NCBI GenBank assembly: GCA_023954195.1
Contig: JAMLIK010000001.1
Coordinates: 124,001-188,000, forward strand
Source of the DNA: Xanthobacteraceae bacterium
Lineage (GTDB): Bacteria > Pseudomonadota > Alphaproteobacteria > Rhizobiales > Xanthobacteraceae
DNA length: 64,000 nucleotides
Direction of reading: 5' to 3'
The position numbers were made by a program, and so were the translations under genes. Positions 17,127-25,420 of this stretch are shown here, in pieces. Numbering within the stretch: position 1 is the first letter of the stretch; each line of letters starts with the position of its first letter. Below the pieces are notes generated by a model. The model saw nothing but the letters and a program-made list of their open reading frames with translations. It did not search any database and was not told the DNA's origin.

Positions 17127-18437
17127 ATGACAAGGTTTCTCTTTGTCCATAACAATCTTCCCGCCCAGTTCGGTCGGCTGATGGAGCATTTGGCTTCCGA
17201 TCGCCGCAACGTCGTCAAGGGTGTCGGGGCGCATACGGCCAAGAAGATGAAGGATATCGAGATCGTGCGATATCGCATCTCGACGACCGGTGTGTCGGCC
17301 GTTCATCCGTTCGCGCGGCGATTCGAAGTCGAGTGCCGGCGGGCGGAGCAGGTGCTCTACGCCATTGCCGGGCTGAAAGCGAGCGGGTTCGAGCCCGATA
17401 TCGTCGTCGTCCATCCCGGATGGGGGGAGGCGATCCCGCTGCGCGAAATCTTTCCGGCCGCGAAGATTGTTTGCTACTGCGAATTCTACTACGGCGCCGA
17501 CGAGAGCAAGTTCGACGATGAATTTCCCAAGGTCGGCGTCGATGGCCGGGTCGGCGTCTCGGTCAAGAATGCCGCGACGCTGCTGGCGCTGACGCAAGCC
17601 GACCGGGGGGTTGCGCCGACGAACTGGCAGAAATCGGTCTTTCCCGAGATTTTTCGATCGAGGATCGAGGTCGTGCATGACGGGATCATGACCGACGAGG
17701 TAATCCCGAATCCGAATGCGTCGATTGATATCGGCGGGCTGACGATCGGCGCGGGCAGCGAAACGATCACCTATGTCGCGCGGAACCTGGAGCCGTACCG
17801 GGGCTTTCACATCTTCATGAGATCGATTGTCCGCGTGCTGAAGGCGCGTCCGGCGGCGCAAGTGGTGATCGTCGGCGGCGATGGCGTCTCGTATGGTCGG
17901 GCGCCGATCGACGCGGTCAGCTGGAAGGCCAGGATGTTGCGCGAGCTGAAGGACGAACTGCCGCTCGACCGCGTGCATTTTCTAGGCCGGGTGCCGTACC
18001 GAACCTATCTCGCGATTCTTCAGGTTTCCGCCGTGCACATCTACCTCACCTATCCGTTCGTGTTGTCGTGGTCTCTGCTGGAAGCGATGTCGGCGGGCTG
18101 CCTGGTGATCGGCTCCGATACCGCGCCCGTTCAGGAAGTCATCACCCACAAGGCCAACGGATTGCTGGTTCCTTTGTTCGACATCGGCGCGATCGCCGAG
18201 CAGACGATCGAATGTCTTGAGCATCCCGAACGCTTCGCGGCGTTGCGAGTCAAGGCGCGGGAAACCGCCGTCGGGCGATACGATTTCACCAAGCGATGCC
18301 TGCCGCAGCATCTGAAGATTTTCGATGAATTGATGGCATCTGGCGAAAGCCCCGGTGAAGCCGGGGCCGTCGCCGACGATGTCATCCCGCCGTTTCTGAA
18401 AAGCCGGCGCACCGTCAAACGCAAAAGAACCCGATAG
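17127..18437 (+). CDS. Family 4 (GT-B) glycosyltransferase
   Basis: This 436-residue GT-B retaining glycosyltransferase has an N-terminal acceptor domain (MTRFLFVHNNLPAQFGRL; VVVHPGWGEAIPLREIFP near residue 95). The C-terminal nucleotide-sugar domain shows ITYVARNLEPYRGFHIFMR near residue 215 and VHIYLTYPFVLSWSLLEAMSAGCLVIGSDT near 305-335 (given by ends VHIYL and GSDT), which carries the family 4 E-x7-E-like motif. It likely adds a sugar in the same surface glycan pathway as the two upstream family 2 enzymes. It is flanked by two copies of a dispersed repeat, which hints that the gene may be a separately acquired cassette. Confidence 0.88.
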   Translation: MTRFLFVHNNLPAQFGRLMEHLASDRRNVVKGVGAHTAKKMKDIEIVRYRISTTGVSAVHPFARRFEVECRRAEQVLYAIAGLKASGFEPDIVVVHPGWGEAIPLREIFPAAKIVCYCEFYYGADESKFDDEFPKVGVDGRVGVSVKNAATLLALTQADRGVAPTNWQKSVFPEIFRSRIEVVHDGIMTDEVIPNPNASIDIGGLTIGAGSETITYVARNLEPYRGFHIFMRSIVRVLKARPAAQVVIVGGDGVSYGRAPIDAVSWKARMLRELKDELPLDRVHFLGRVPYRTYLAILQVSAVHIYLTYPFVLSWSLLEAMSAGCLVIGSDTAPVQEVITHKANGLLVPLFDIGAIAEQTIECLEHPERFAALRVKARETAVGRYDFTKRCLPQHLKIFDELMASGESPGEAGAVADDVIPPFLKSRRTVKRKRTR

Positions 18438-18516
18438 GGGGCGGCGCCGCTTCAGGCCGGCCGCGCCGCGTTCGTGGAGGGCCGGCTGCGCCCACGGTCC
18501 CGTGCTTGAATGTCAG

Positions 18517-18612
18517 AGCATGATCCCGAAAAGTGGACACCGGTTTTCGGAAAAGATCATGCTCAAACAAAAGATAAGCGACGAGCATGATTCAACGCAG
18601 TTGAAACGTGCT
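18517..18612. repeat. Dispersed palindromic repeat, copy 2
   Basis: The first ~75 bases match copy 1 at 16990 closely (AGCATGATCCCGAAAAGTGG shared, then CCGGTTT, GATCATGCTC and AAAAGATAA). The distal hairpin here is imperfect (AGCATGATTCAAC versus GTTGAAACGTGCT). It abuts the nitrilase stop codon. Confidence 0.8.
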
Positions 18613-19560
18613 TTAGCGGTCGCCGAAAGTCACGCCCGTGCTGTTCGACATCACGGGCTTGGGATTTTCATCGACGACGAGGTGGAAGACGTCGGGCCGC
18701 GCATAGTGCCCGACCACGTCGAAGTCGTACTTGCCGCGCGCGATGTCATCGAGATCGAGATCGGCGGTGAGAATGCATTCGCCGTCGAAGTTCGGGCCGG
18801 CCAGGATTTCACCCAGCGGCGAAACGATGAGGCTGCCGCCGCGCATCAGCACCGTGTCCGGCTCGTTGCCCTGAATGGCGTCGTAATCGTCGGGAAACGC
18901 GCCGCGCTTGATGTACTGGCACGCCGAAAGCACGAAGCAACGCCCTTCCATCGCGATATGCCGCATGGTGATTTGCCAGGTGTCGCGGTCGTCGGCGGTC
19001 GGCGCGCAATAGAGCTGGATGTTCTTGGCATACATGGTGGTGCGCAAGAGCGGCATGTAGTTTTCCCAGCAGATCACCGAGCCGACGCGCCCGAGCGGGG
19101 TGTCGTAGACCGGAAGGGTCGAGCCGTCGCCATAGCCCCACACCAGCCGCTCCATCGCGGTCGGCATCAGCTTACGGTGCTTGCCGAGATAGCCCCGGTC
19201 CGGCGAGAAGAACAGCGCCGTGCAATACAGCGTCCCGCCGTCGCGCTCCATCACGCCGATGACGACATGGACGCCGGCCTCGCGCGCGGCGGAAGCGATT
19301 TCCGCGACTTCCGGTCCCGGCACGTCGATCGAGCTGGTGTGATAGCGCAGAAAATCGTCGCGCCCGCGCGGCAGCCGACCGCCGACCCGCGCGCCGAAAT
19401 CGGCGCCCTTCGGGTAGGCGGAGATCAGCGCCTCGGGAAACACCAGAAGTTTCGCGCCGGTCGCGGCCCCCTTCCTGACGTATTCGATCACCTTGGCGAC
19501 GGTCGCCGCCTTGTCGAACGGCACCGATCCGATCTGAACAACAGCGGCGCGAAACGTCAT
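18613..19560 (-). CDS. Nitrilase (carbon-nitrogen hydrolase family)
   Basis: This 315-residue member of the nitrilase branch hydrolyses organic nitriles to carboxylic acids. The catalytic triad is visible: Glu43 in FPEALISAYPKG, Lys130 in GKHRKLMPT and Cys164 in SVICWENYMP. The CWENYMPL context is characteristic of true nitrilases (aliphatic, aromatic or cyanide-degrading) rather than amidases. GAGGAAATCGAG precedes the ATG. The divergent-side neighbour is an SLC13-type transporter on the same strand about 100 bases upstream, possibly co-transcribed. Preferred substrate is unknown. Confidence 0.93.
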   Translation of the reverse strand: MTFRAAVVQIGSVPFDKAATVAKVIEYVRKGAATGAKLLVFPEALISAYPKGADFGARVGGRLPRGRDDFLRYHTSSIDVPGPEVAEIASAAREAGVHVVIGVMERDGGTLYCTALFFSPDRGYLGKHRKLMPTAMERLVWGYGDGSTLPVYDTPLGRVGSVICWENYMPLLRTTMYAKNIQLYCAPTADDRDTWQITMRHIAMEGRCFVLSACQYIKRGAFPDDYDAIQGNEPDTVLMRGGSLIVSPLGEILAGPNFDGECILTADLDLDDIARGKYDFDVVGHYARPDVFHLVVDENPKPVMSNSTGVTFGDR

Positions 19561-19657
19561 CTCGATTTCCTCAAGCTACCCACAGCCCAGGAAAGCTAAC
19601 GCAATCGGCCGGCCGTGGCTACACGCACGGCCGGGACGATGGCTTGCGCGGAGCGGC

Positions 19658-21469
19658 TCAGAACCGCCAGACCAGCGGCGCGCCCACCACCACCACCACG
19701 CCGAACCAGATCACGCAGAGCAAGCCGAGCTTCCAGTAGTCCCCGAACTTGTAGCCGCCGGGGCCGTAGATCATCAGGTTCGGCGGCGTCGCGACCGGGG
19801 TCATGAACGCGGCGTGGGCGCCGACCAGCACGCCCATCAGCAGCGGCTGCGGGTTGACGCCCACCTCGGCCGCGACCGCCAGCGCGATCGGGAACACGAT
19901 CAGCGCGGCCGAGGCGTTGGCGATCAGCTGGGTGATGCAGGCGGTGATGAAGAACAGGCCCGCCAGCAGCGCCACCGGGCCGGCGTCGCCGAGCAGGACG
20001 ACCATCTGGTCGCCGATCAGGTCGGCGGCGCCGCTCTGGGTCATGGCGGTCGCCAGCGGCACCATGCCGCCGATCAAGAGGCAGGTGTTCCAGTCGATGC
20101 CGCGATAGGCTTGCGGCAGCGTCACGATGCCGAGCAGCACCATCGCCAGCGCGCAGCTCACGCCGGCGACGGCGGGCGGCACCAGGTCGAAGGCGAGCAG
20201 GCCGACCAGCACGACGACGATTCCGATCGCCTCCTTGGCCCCGAGGCCGAGCGGCACCGCTTGCCGGCGCAGCAGTTCCGGCGAGTCGACCACCAGCACC
20301 TGCGGATCGGGAAGCCGCTTGTCCAGCGCCTGCCAGGTGCCCTGAAGCAGCAGATGGTCGCCGGCGGCAAGCGCGGTCGGCTCGGCCTCCATGTTCTCGC
20401 CGGCGCGCTGCACTGCGAGCACCATCAGGTCGCCGTCGCGCACCGTCATGCCCGGAAACACGGTCTGCCCGATCAGCTTCGAGCGCGGCGGGATCACCAC
20501 TTCCGCGAGTCCGGAGCCGCGATTGAACAGCGTCTCCGCCACGCCGTCCGGTCCGTCCTCGGAGCGGAAGGCGAGATGGCGGTCGGTCGCCAATCGCCCG
20601 GCCGCCTGCGCGTCGCCGCGCACCAGCAGCATGTCGCCCTCGGCGAGCGTGGCGCGGGTCAGCGGCTGCGCGGTCTCGCCGTCCTGGATCGCGACCAGGG
20701 TGAGGCCGGCATAATCCTTGAGATCGACCTCCGCCCGCGGCTTGCCGATATAGGGCGAGGTCGAGCGCACCCGCAGCAGCACGAGGCCGTCGTCGAGGCG
20801 GTACTGCTCGACAAGCGTGCGCGCGTGCTCGCTGAAGTCGGCGGGAAGCGCGCTGCTTTCGCGCACCGGCAACAGCCGCCGCCCCACGGTCATCAGGATC
20901 AGCACGGTGCCGATCACCATGGGCACGCCGAGCCAGGCGTATTCGAAGAAACGGAACGGCCGGATCTGCGCGTCCTGGGCGGCGATGTTCACCAGCACGT
21001 TGGGATTGGAGCCGAGCAGCGTCAGCATGGTCGCGGCGTGGCCGGCGAAGGCGATCGGAATCAACAGATGCGACACCGGCATGCCGGTCCGCACCGCCAC
21101 GATGATCGCGATCGGCATCACCGCGGCGACCGCGCCGTTCAGGCTGACCACCGCCGTCAGAATGGTGACGAGAACCAGGAGAAAGAAGTAGAGCCGATTG
21201 GTGTTGTCGCCGGCGCGGGCGATCAGCCATTGCCCGGCCCAGGCAGTCACGCCGGTCAGTTCGAGGCCGGTGCTGATGACGAACAGCGAGGCGATGAAGA
21301 TCACCACGGGAATGCCGAACCCGCTCACCGCCTGGTTGCCGTCGATGATCCCGAGATAGAACAGCGCCAGCGCGGCGCCGACGGCCACCGCCACCGGCGG
21401 AAACCTGTTCCAGACAAACAGCCCGAGCACCACGACGACCAGCGTCAAGACGATCGTGACATCGCTCAT
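19658..21469 (-). CDS. SLC13/DASS-type transporter with two internal TrkA-C domains
   Basis: This 603-residue inner-membrane protein is predicted to carry anions such as sulfate, dicarboxylates or similar. N-terminal helices (MSDVTIVLTLVVVVLGLFVWNRFPP opening; LNGAVAAVMPIAIIVAVR near 115) are followed by two cytoplasmic RCK/TrkA-C domains at ~205-380 (LRVRSTSPYIGKPRAEVDLKD; VIPPRSKLIGQTVFPGMTVR). A second membrane half follows, with a PxATPPNLMIYGPGGY signature near 570. The architecture is that of YfbS/SAC1-like sodium- or proton-coupled anion transporters. The opposite strand also stays open over most of the gene because of GC-biased codon use. Confidence 0.9.
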   Translation of the reverse strand: MSDVTIVLTLVVVVLGLFVWNRFPPVAVAVGAALALFYLGIIDGNQAVSGFGIPVVIFIASLFVISTGLELTGVTAWAGQWLIARAGDNTNRLYFFLLVLVTILTAVVSLNGAVAAVMPIAIIVAVRTGMPVSHLLIPIAFAGHAATMLTLLGSNPNVLVNIAAQDAQIRPFRFFEYAWLGVPMVIGTVLILMTVGRRLLPVRESSALPADFSEHARTLVEQYRLDDGLVLLRVRSTSPYIGKPRAEVDLKDYAGLTLVAIQDGETAQPLTRATLAEGDMLLVRGDAQAAGRLATDRHLAFRSEDGPDGVAETLFNRGSGLAEVVIPPRSKLIGQTVFPGMTVRDGDLMVLAVQRAGENMEAEPTALAAGDHLLLQGTWQALDKRLPDPQVLVVDSPELLRRQAVPLGLGAKEAIGIVVVLVGLLAFDLVPPAVAGVSCALAMVLLGIVTLPQAYRGIDWNTCLLIGGMVPLATAMTQSGAADLIGDQMVVLLGDAGPVALLAGLFFITACITQLIANASAALIVFPIALAVAAEVGVNPQPLLMGVLVGAHAAFMTPVATPPNLMIYGPGGYKFGDYWKLGLLCVIWFGVVVVVGAPLVWRF

Positions 21470-21557
21470 GAATATTCCCCGTTCCCCGAAATTTTCGACC
21501 GCCTGATCCCGAACCGCAAAAGCCTGCTTTCGGGATCGCGCCCGGACCGGCGCGCCC

Positions 21558-21875
21558 TCAGAAGACCGTCAAGCCGCGACTGCGGAACTGTTCGCGCACC
21601 CGCTCGGCAAGCTCGGCCGTCGGCGGCTCCGCGTGTTCGAGCGAATAGGGGATGCCCAGCTCGTGATATTTCGCCAGGCCCATCTGGTGAAAGCGCAGCA
21701 CCTCGACCCGCTCAAGCGAGCGCAGGCCGGCGCAGATATCGGCCACCTTCTCGACGTTGTCGTGGGCGTCGGTCAGGCCGGGGACCAGGACGAAGCGGAT
21801 CCAGAGCGGGCGTTCGAGGTCGGACAGCCTTCGTGCGTAGTCGAGCGTCGGCTGGAGCGGATGGCCGGTGACGAG
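21558..21875 (-). pseudogene. pflA: pflA 3' part (C-terminal piece of pyruvate formate-lyase activase), cut off by the island
   Basis: Reading upstream from the stop codon, the frame stays open through LVTGHPLQPTLDYARRL, LERPLWIRFVLVPGLTDAHD and EVLRFHQMGLAKYHELG to the stop. This is the C-terminal 105 residues of a PflA-type radical SAM activase. The codons CTC GTC ACC GG at 21865-21875 are the shared core repeat. The 5' part of the same gene lies at 30705-31255 on the same strand, 8.8 kb away, beyond an integrase-bearing island. An internal ATG at 21746 could start only a 62-residue peptide, which would be inactive. The fragments carry no inactivating mutations, so the insertion is likely recent or reversible. 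Confidence 0.93.
21865..21875. repeat. Left attachment core (attL)
   Basis: CCGGTGACGAG here is repeated exactly at 30705-30715 at the other island end. The flanking bases differ on each side, so the shared identity is exactly 11 bp. On the pflA sense strand it reads CTC GTC ACC GG in the same codon phase at both ends. Confidence 0.88.
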
Positions 21876-21898
21876 GCACCTTGCAGAGTAATAGCCCC

Positions 21899-21993
21899 GG
21901 TTAGCGGCGGGTAGCCAGAAATAGCGAAAAGACTATGATTAACAGCGTGATATGCGCGCTGCGCTGCCCGGCGCTATAGCTGCGGTTAGCGGC
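21899..21993. repeat. Repeated decamer GGTTAGCGGC near attL
   Basis: GGTTAGCGGC occurs at 21899-21908 and 21984-21993, with a partial copy (CTTAGCGGTG) shortly after, all between attL and the integrase gene. These may be recombination-directionality-factor or regulator sites; this is inference from position only. Confidence 0.45.
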
Positions 21994-22019
21994 CCGTGGT
22001 ATACCTTAGCGGTGAAGTT

Positions 22020-22038
22020 GCTGCCCCACCGCTGCCCC
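22020..22038 (+). repeat. Paired GCTGCCCC motifs, left arm
   Basis: GCTGCCCC occurs at 22020-22027 and 22031-22038, starts 11 bp apart. The same pair with the same spacing and orientation occurs at the right end of the island (30593-30600 and 30604-30611). These look like arm-type binding sites of the integrase. Confidence 0.6.
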
Positions 22039-22049
22039 GAGGTCCCGCC

Positions 22050-23441
22050 GTGAAACCCAAGAAGCTGACCGACAAGTTCGTCCGCGCCCTGCCCAAGCAC
22101 CCCGCGCCCGAGGGCAAGCGGGTCATCCACTGGGACACCGAGGTCAAGAACTTCGGCGTTCGGGTCACAGACACCGGCCACGTGTCGTTCGTCGTGCAGG
22201 CGCGATGGGGCGGCGAGAAATACTCCACGCGCCGCAGGATCGACGTGGCGACGCTGGCGGCGGCGCGAGCCATCGCCCGCGATTGGCTGGACGAGGCGGG
22301 CACCGGCGAGGATCCCCGGAAGATCCAGGAGCAGAAGGACGCCGAGCGCGCCGCCGCCGAGGCCGCCGAGAAGCTGCGGCGCGAGAACACCTTCGAGAAG
22401 GTGGCGACCGAGTGGTTTCAGTTCATCAAGGCTCAGCGCAAGGCCCCCGAGGTGGAGCGCGACGTCCGCCGCATATTCCTGCAGCGATGGGCCGACCGCC
22501 CTGTGATGGAGATCACCACCGCCGACGTCGATGAAGTAATCAACTCGATGAAGGGCACCCCGGCGCAGGCGCGCAACGCGCTCGGCTACGCCCAGCGACT
22601 GTTCCGGTGGGCTTCGAAGCAGCCGCGCTTCGGGCTCGCGGAGTCGCCCGCCGCCAAGCTGGAGGCGAGGGACTACGTCGGCCGGAAGCGGCGCGGCAAT
22701 CGCGTGCTGACCGACGACGAGCTTCGCCTTCTGTGGCGCGCGGTCGGCCGCCTGCGAACGGAGCGAAAGCGCACGAAGGACGATTCCTCGATCTACTTCC
22801 CCGGCGACTATCCGCACGGCCCGCTGTTCCGCCTGCTGATCCTGACCGGCCAGCGCAAGTCCGAGGTCGCGAAGGCCCGCTGGCGCGAGTTCGACCTGCA
22901 CAAGCGGCTTTGGACCATCCCCGCCGAGCGCATGAAGTCCGACCGCGCCCACGTCGTTCCCCTGACCGACGAGATGGTGGCGCTGCTCCAAGCTCTGCCG
23001 CGCTCCACCTCGAAGCGGAGCGACCACGACTGTCTGTTCTCGACCACCAACGGCGCGAAGCCGGTCAACTCTTTCGGCAAGGTCAAGGCGCGCATCGACC
23101 GTCGCATGTTGTCGGCGCTGAGGGCGCTGGCCCGCAGGCGCGGCGAGGACACCGCCGCCGTGACGCTGCCGCGCTGGACGATTCACGATCTCCGCCGCAC
23201 GGTGCGAACCAACCTGTCCGCGCTGCCGATTCCGTATCAGGTCTGCGAACTGATGATCGCGCACGCCATGTCCGAACTCGGCGCGACATACGACCTGCAC
23301 AGCTACGAAAAGGAGAAGCGACGCGGGTTCGATCTGTGGGGATCGCGGCTGCACCATATCTTGCAGCGATCGCCACCCGACAACGTCGTATCGCTGCATG
23401 ATGGTTTGGTGAACCCAATCCTAATGGAATTCGGTCGGTAA
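22050..23441 (+). CDS. Tyrosine recombinase (island integrase, P4-like)
   Basis: This 463-residue phage-type integrase catalyses excision and integration at the flanking 11-bp cores. The N-terminal DUF4102-like arm-binding region (KLTDKFVRALPKHPAPEGKR) is followed by a SAM-like core-binding domain. In the catalytic domain Arg is in LTGQRKSEVAKARW, HxxR is IHDLRRTVRTNL and the nucleophile is the Tyr region ATYDLHSYEKEKR. The start is GTG at 22050; a GTG at 21996 would add 18 residues but would run through the paired GCTGCCCC motifs. The gene lies next to attL and reads inward, as in most tRNA-targeting islands. Confidence 0.93.
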   Translation: MKPKKLTDKFVRALPKHPAPEGKRVIHWDTEVKNFGVRVTDTGHVSFVVQARWGGEKYSTRRRIDVATLAAARAIARDWLDEAGTGEDPRKIQEQKDAERAAAEAAEKLRRENTFEKVATEWFQFIKAQRKAPEVERDVRRIFLQRWADRPVMEITTADVDEVINSMKGTPAQARNALGYAQRLFRWASKQPRFGLAESPAAKLEARDYVGRKRRGNRVLTDDELRLLWRAVGRLRTERKRTKDDSSIYFPGDYPHGPLFRLLILTGQRKSEVAKARWREFDLHKRLWTIPAERMKSDRAHVVPLTDEMVALLQALPRSTSKRSDHDCLFSTTNGAKPVNSFGKVKARIDRRMLSALRALARRRGEDTAAVTLPRWTIHDLRRTVRTNLSALPIPYQVCELMIAHAMSELGATYDLHSYEKEKRRGFDLWGSRLHHILQRSPPDNVVSLHDGLVNPILMEFGR

Positions 23442-23454
23442 TCGTTTTGAAGCC

Positions 23455-24423
23455 ATGATGGTCAGTTTTCCCGATATCTACAAGGCGTCTACTCTTTTGC
23501 AATCGGCGCGTGTGACGATCCGGGAAACGGGATCACAGAGGCTCATGATGAACCAGCACCTTCCAGAACTAAATGTTAAGCACGCGACTGCCCAACGGTT
23601 GAGCAAGCTGGGATTCAACGAGGCTTGGCTCCAGAAGCAGATCTACCGCGATGCCTCCTTGCTGGGGTTAGGCGAACTGAAAGTCGTTGGAAAAGAGAAG
23701 ATACAGCCTTCGGGCGGGCGTCTGGATTTTCTCTTGGCCGATCCTGAGAATGAGATTCGATATGAAGTTGAGGTAATGCTCGGGGCAGTGGACGAGAGTC
23801 ACATCATTCGCACGATCGAGTATTGGGATATCGAGCGGCAACGCTACCCTCATTTTCAACATATCGCGGTGATCGTAGCAGAGGAGATCACTAGTCGTTT
23901 TTTCAACGTTATTCGACTCCTGAATCGATCTGTACCGATAATGGCGCTGCAACTAAATGCGTTTCGGTTCGAAAACGATGTTGTTCTGCAATTCATTCGG
24001 GTACTGGACACGACCAGTTTCGGATTCGGTAGTGACGGGCCGCCATCTCTACCGGCGGATCGTTCCGATTGGGAGAAAAAATCGGGATCGCTCGTAGCTC
24101 TGGCCGATGCTTTCGAGCAGATGCTTTCTTCGGACGCCAAGGCAAGAGTTACATACAACAGAGGGCACATTGCTCTTGGAACCACAGGGCTCAATTTTTG
24201 TTGGCTTCGGCCCAGAAAAAATCCTTGGGATGCAGTCGCCGCTATGAAGGTCGGTGCAGAGGCGCGTGAGGAGATTGTTGACAAGCTGCGTGACGCCGAC
24301 CTCGATGCAAGACCGTGGGGCAAACGTGGTATCCGCATGAATATTAAGCTGTCCGATCTTCAGAAGCATAGCCTTTCAATTCAAGATGTCCTTCGGCAGG
24401 CTGACGCATGGTCGCGTCAATAG
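23455..24423 (+). CDS. Island cargo protein, possible PD-(D/E)XK-like nuclease fold
   Basis: This protein of up to 322 residues has no family I can name. Around residues 92-125 the pattern SGGRLDFLLADPENEIRYEVEVML resembles a PD-(D/E)XK core: an Asp after a beta strand, then ExE where ExK is expected. The following HIIRTIEYWDIERQRYPHFQHIAVIVAEEI segment (ends HIIRT and VAEEI) also fits the alpha/beta core of such folds. The start may be the ATG at 23545, which has AGAGG upstream. Codon use is less GC-biased than neighbours, indicating foreign origin. It follows the integrase by 13 bases and overlaps the next gene, so a two-gene cargo unit is likely. A defence role is speculation. Confidence 0.6.
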   Translation: MMVSFPDIYKASTLLQSARVTIRETGSQRLMMNQHLPELNVKHATAQRLSKLGFNEAWLQKQIYRDASLLGLGELKVVGKEKIQPSGGRLDFLLADPENEIRYEVEVMLGAVDESHIIRTIEYWDIERQRYPHFQHIAVIVAEEITSRFFNVIRLLNRSVPIMALQLNAFRFENDVVLQFIRVLDTTSFGFGSDGPPSLPADRSDWEKKSGSLVALADAFEQMLSSDAKARVTYNRGHIALGTTGLNFCWLRPRKNPWDAVAAMKVGAEAREEIVDKLRDADLDARPWGKRGIRMNIKLSDLQKHSLSIQDVLRQADAWSRQ

Positions 24424-25088
24424 TGAGCGAAGTAACTAGGAGTAGGAAAGGGAACGTGAGGAAGTCGAATAACAAGCCTGTAGAACCGACGCCACAGTGG
24501 GACGATGACCACTGGCCAATCGGTATGAACCCGAACGGTGAATTGAACATCCTTACCGAGGAAGAATCTATAGAGATGCTGATCCATCGAGATTGGCATC
24601 GGTACGCCACTCAGTTCTTCGGTGAGTTCGGTATTCCGCAGTCGCCGGATGAGGCGGCGAAAAAGTTGTTCAGCATCTTTCTTAAATGGCACAAGAAACC
24701 ATCGGGAGAGTGGAATCCCAAGCGACATATTCTTCGCGCGATGGCGCTCGACACGATGGTCGCCAGTTTTCCCGAGGGCTCGCCGCCGTCCGAAAAGTTG
24801 ATCGACATGATGAAGCTGGCGCTCGGGCTGCCTGACTATCATCGCGTCGGTAGTTGGCTCGGCGATGAGGGCGCTGCGGATGGACGCGGCAAGCCTGATC
24901 TTTCCGCGCGTCGCGTGGCCGAGGATGCGGATAAGAAGTATCTGCGCGAGCACGACGGGGAGTGGATGCCACTCGCCGCATTCGCCCGGCAGCTTGGAAA
25001 ACCAGAGAGCTATCGCAGGACGCTGCGCCGATGGCGCGCGCGGGCGGACTACTGCCCCGGCTGGCGCAAGCCCGTCAGTGGGTCATAA
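24408..25088 (+). CDS. Island cargo protein of unknown function
   Basis: This protein of up to 226 residues overlaps the end of the upstream cargo gene by 16 bases. A better start may be GTG at 24456, which has AGGAAAGGGA about 5 bases upstream and gives MRKSNNKPVEPTPQW. It has a Trp-rich opening (QWDDDHWPIGMNPNGEL), a helical middle (EAAKKLFSIFLKWHKKPSGEW) and a C-terminal basic stretch (SYRRTLRRWRARADYCPGW) that could be a helix-turn-helix or nucleic acid-binding end. No domain is recognised. Lower GC in its first half matches the preceding gene. Confidence 0.6.
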   Translation: MVASIVSEVTRSRKGNVRKSNNKPVEPTPQWDDDHWPIGMNPNGELNILTEEESIEMLIHRDWHRYATQFFGEFGIPQSPDEAAKKLFSIFLKWHKKPSGEWNPKRHILRAMALDTMVASFPEGSPPSEKLIDMMKLALGLPDYHRVGSWLGDEGAADGRGKPDLSARRVAEDADKKYLREHDGEWMPLAAFARQLGKPESYRRTLRRWRARADYCPGWRKPVSGS

Positions 25089-25168
25089 AAACACATTCGG
25101 CCCAGCCTGTTTGCGCTGCTGCTGCATGTTTAGCCTTGTGCAAGTTCAACCTAGCACAGGAGCAATTC

Positions 25169-25420
25169 GTGTCCGCAAAGCGCAAGCCCGCCCCCGAGGC
25201 GATTCACGCATTCCGTCCGCCGCCCCCGATCGATGATCCGCTGCTCGGCACCGCAGAGGTCGCCGCCATCTTCGGCTGTCATCCGGTCACGCTGTTTCGC
25301 TGGCTGCGCGACAATCCCGCCTTTCCGAGGCCGGGCCGCATCAGCGCAAACCGGCTCGCGTGGCGTCGCTCGGCAATCGAGAAGTACATCGACAGCCGAA
25401 TGCTGGACGGTGCGCGATGA
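25169..25420 (+). CDS. AlpA-like/MerR-type helix-turn-helix regulator
   Basis: This 83-residue DNA-binding protein has a helix-turn-helix LLGTAEVAAIFGCHPVTLFRWLRD at residues ~29-52 (ends LLGTAEV and FRWLRD) followed by the AlpA-like wing FPRPGRISANRLAWRRSAIEKYI. It starts at GTG 25169, preceded by ACAGGAG with ideal spacing. AlpA-type proteins switch on integrase and excision functions in P4-like and satellite elements, so this is a candidate directionality factor or activator. Its stop overlaps the primase start (ATGA at 25417), showing an operon with the replication genes. Confidence 0.82.
   Translation: MSAKRKPAPEAIHAFRPPPPIDDPLLGTAEVAAIFGCHPVTLFRWLRDNPAFPRPGRISANRLAWRRSAIEKYIDSRMLDGAR

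Noticed and set aside
19814-21871. Very long open frame on the plus strand opposite the SLC13-type transporter
   Set aside because: Its product is rich in His, Arg, Gln, Asp and Gly without any fold, and it is the mirror of a well-supported membrane transporter. High GC codon use keeps the opposite frame open. Similar mirrors occur opposite pflB, the P-type ATPase, dnaB, alr and purF.
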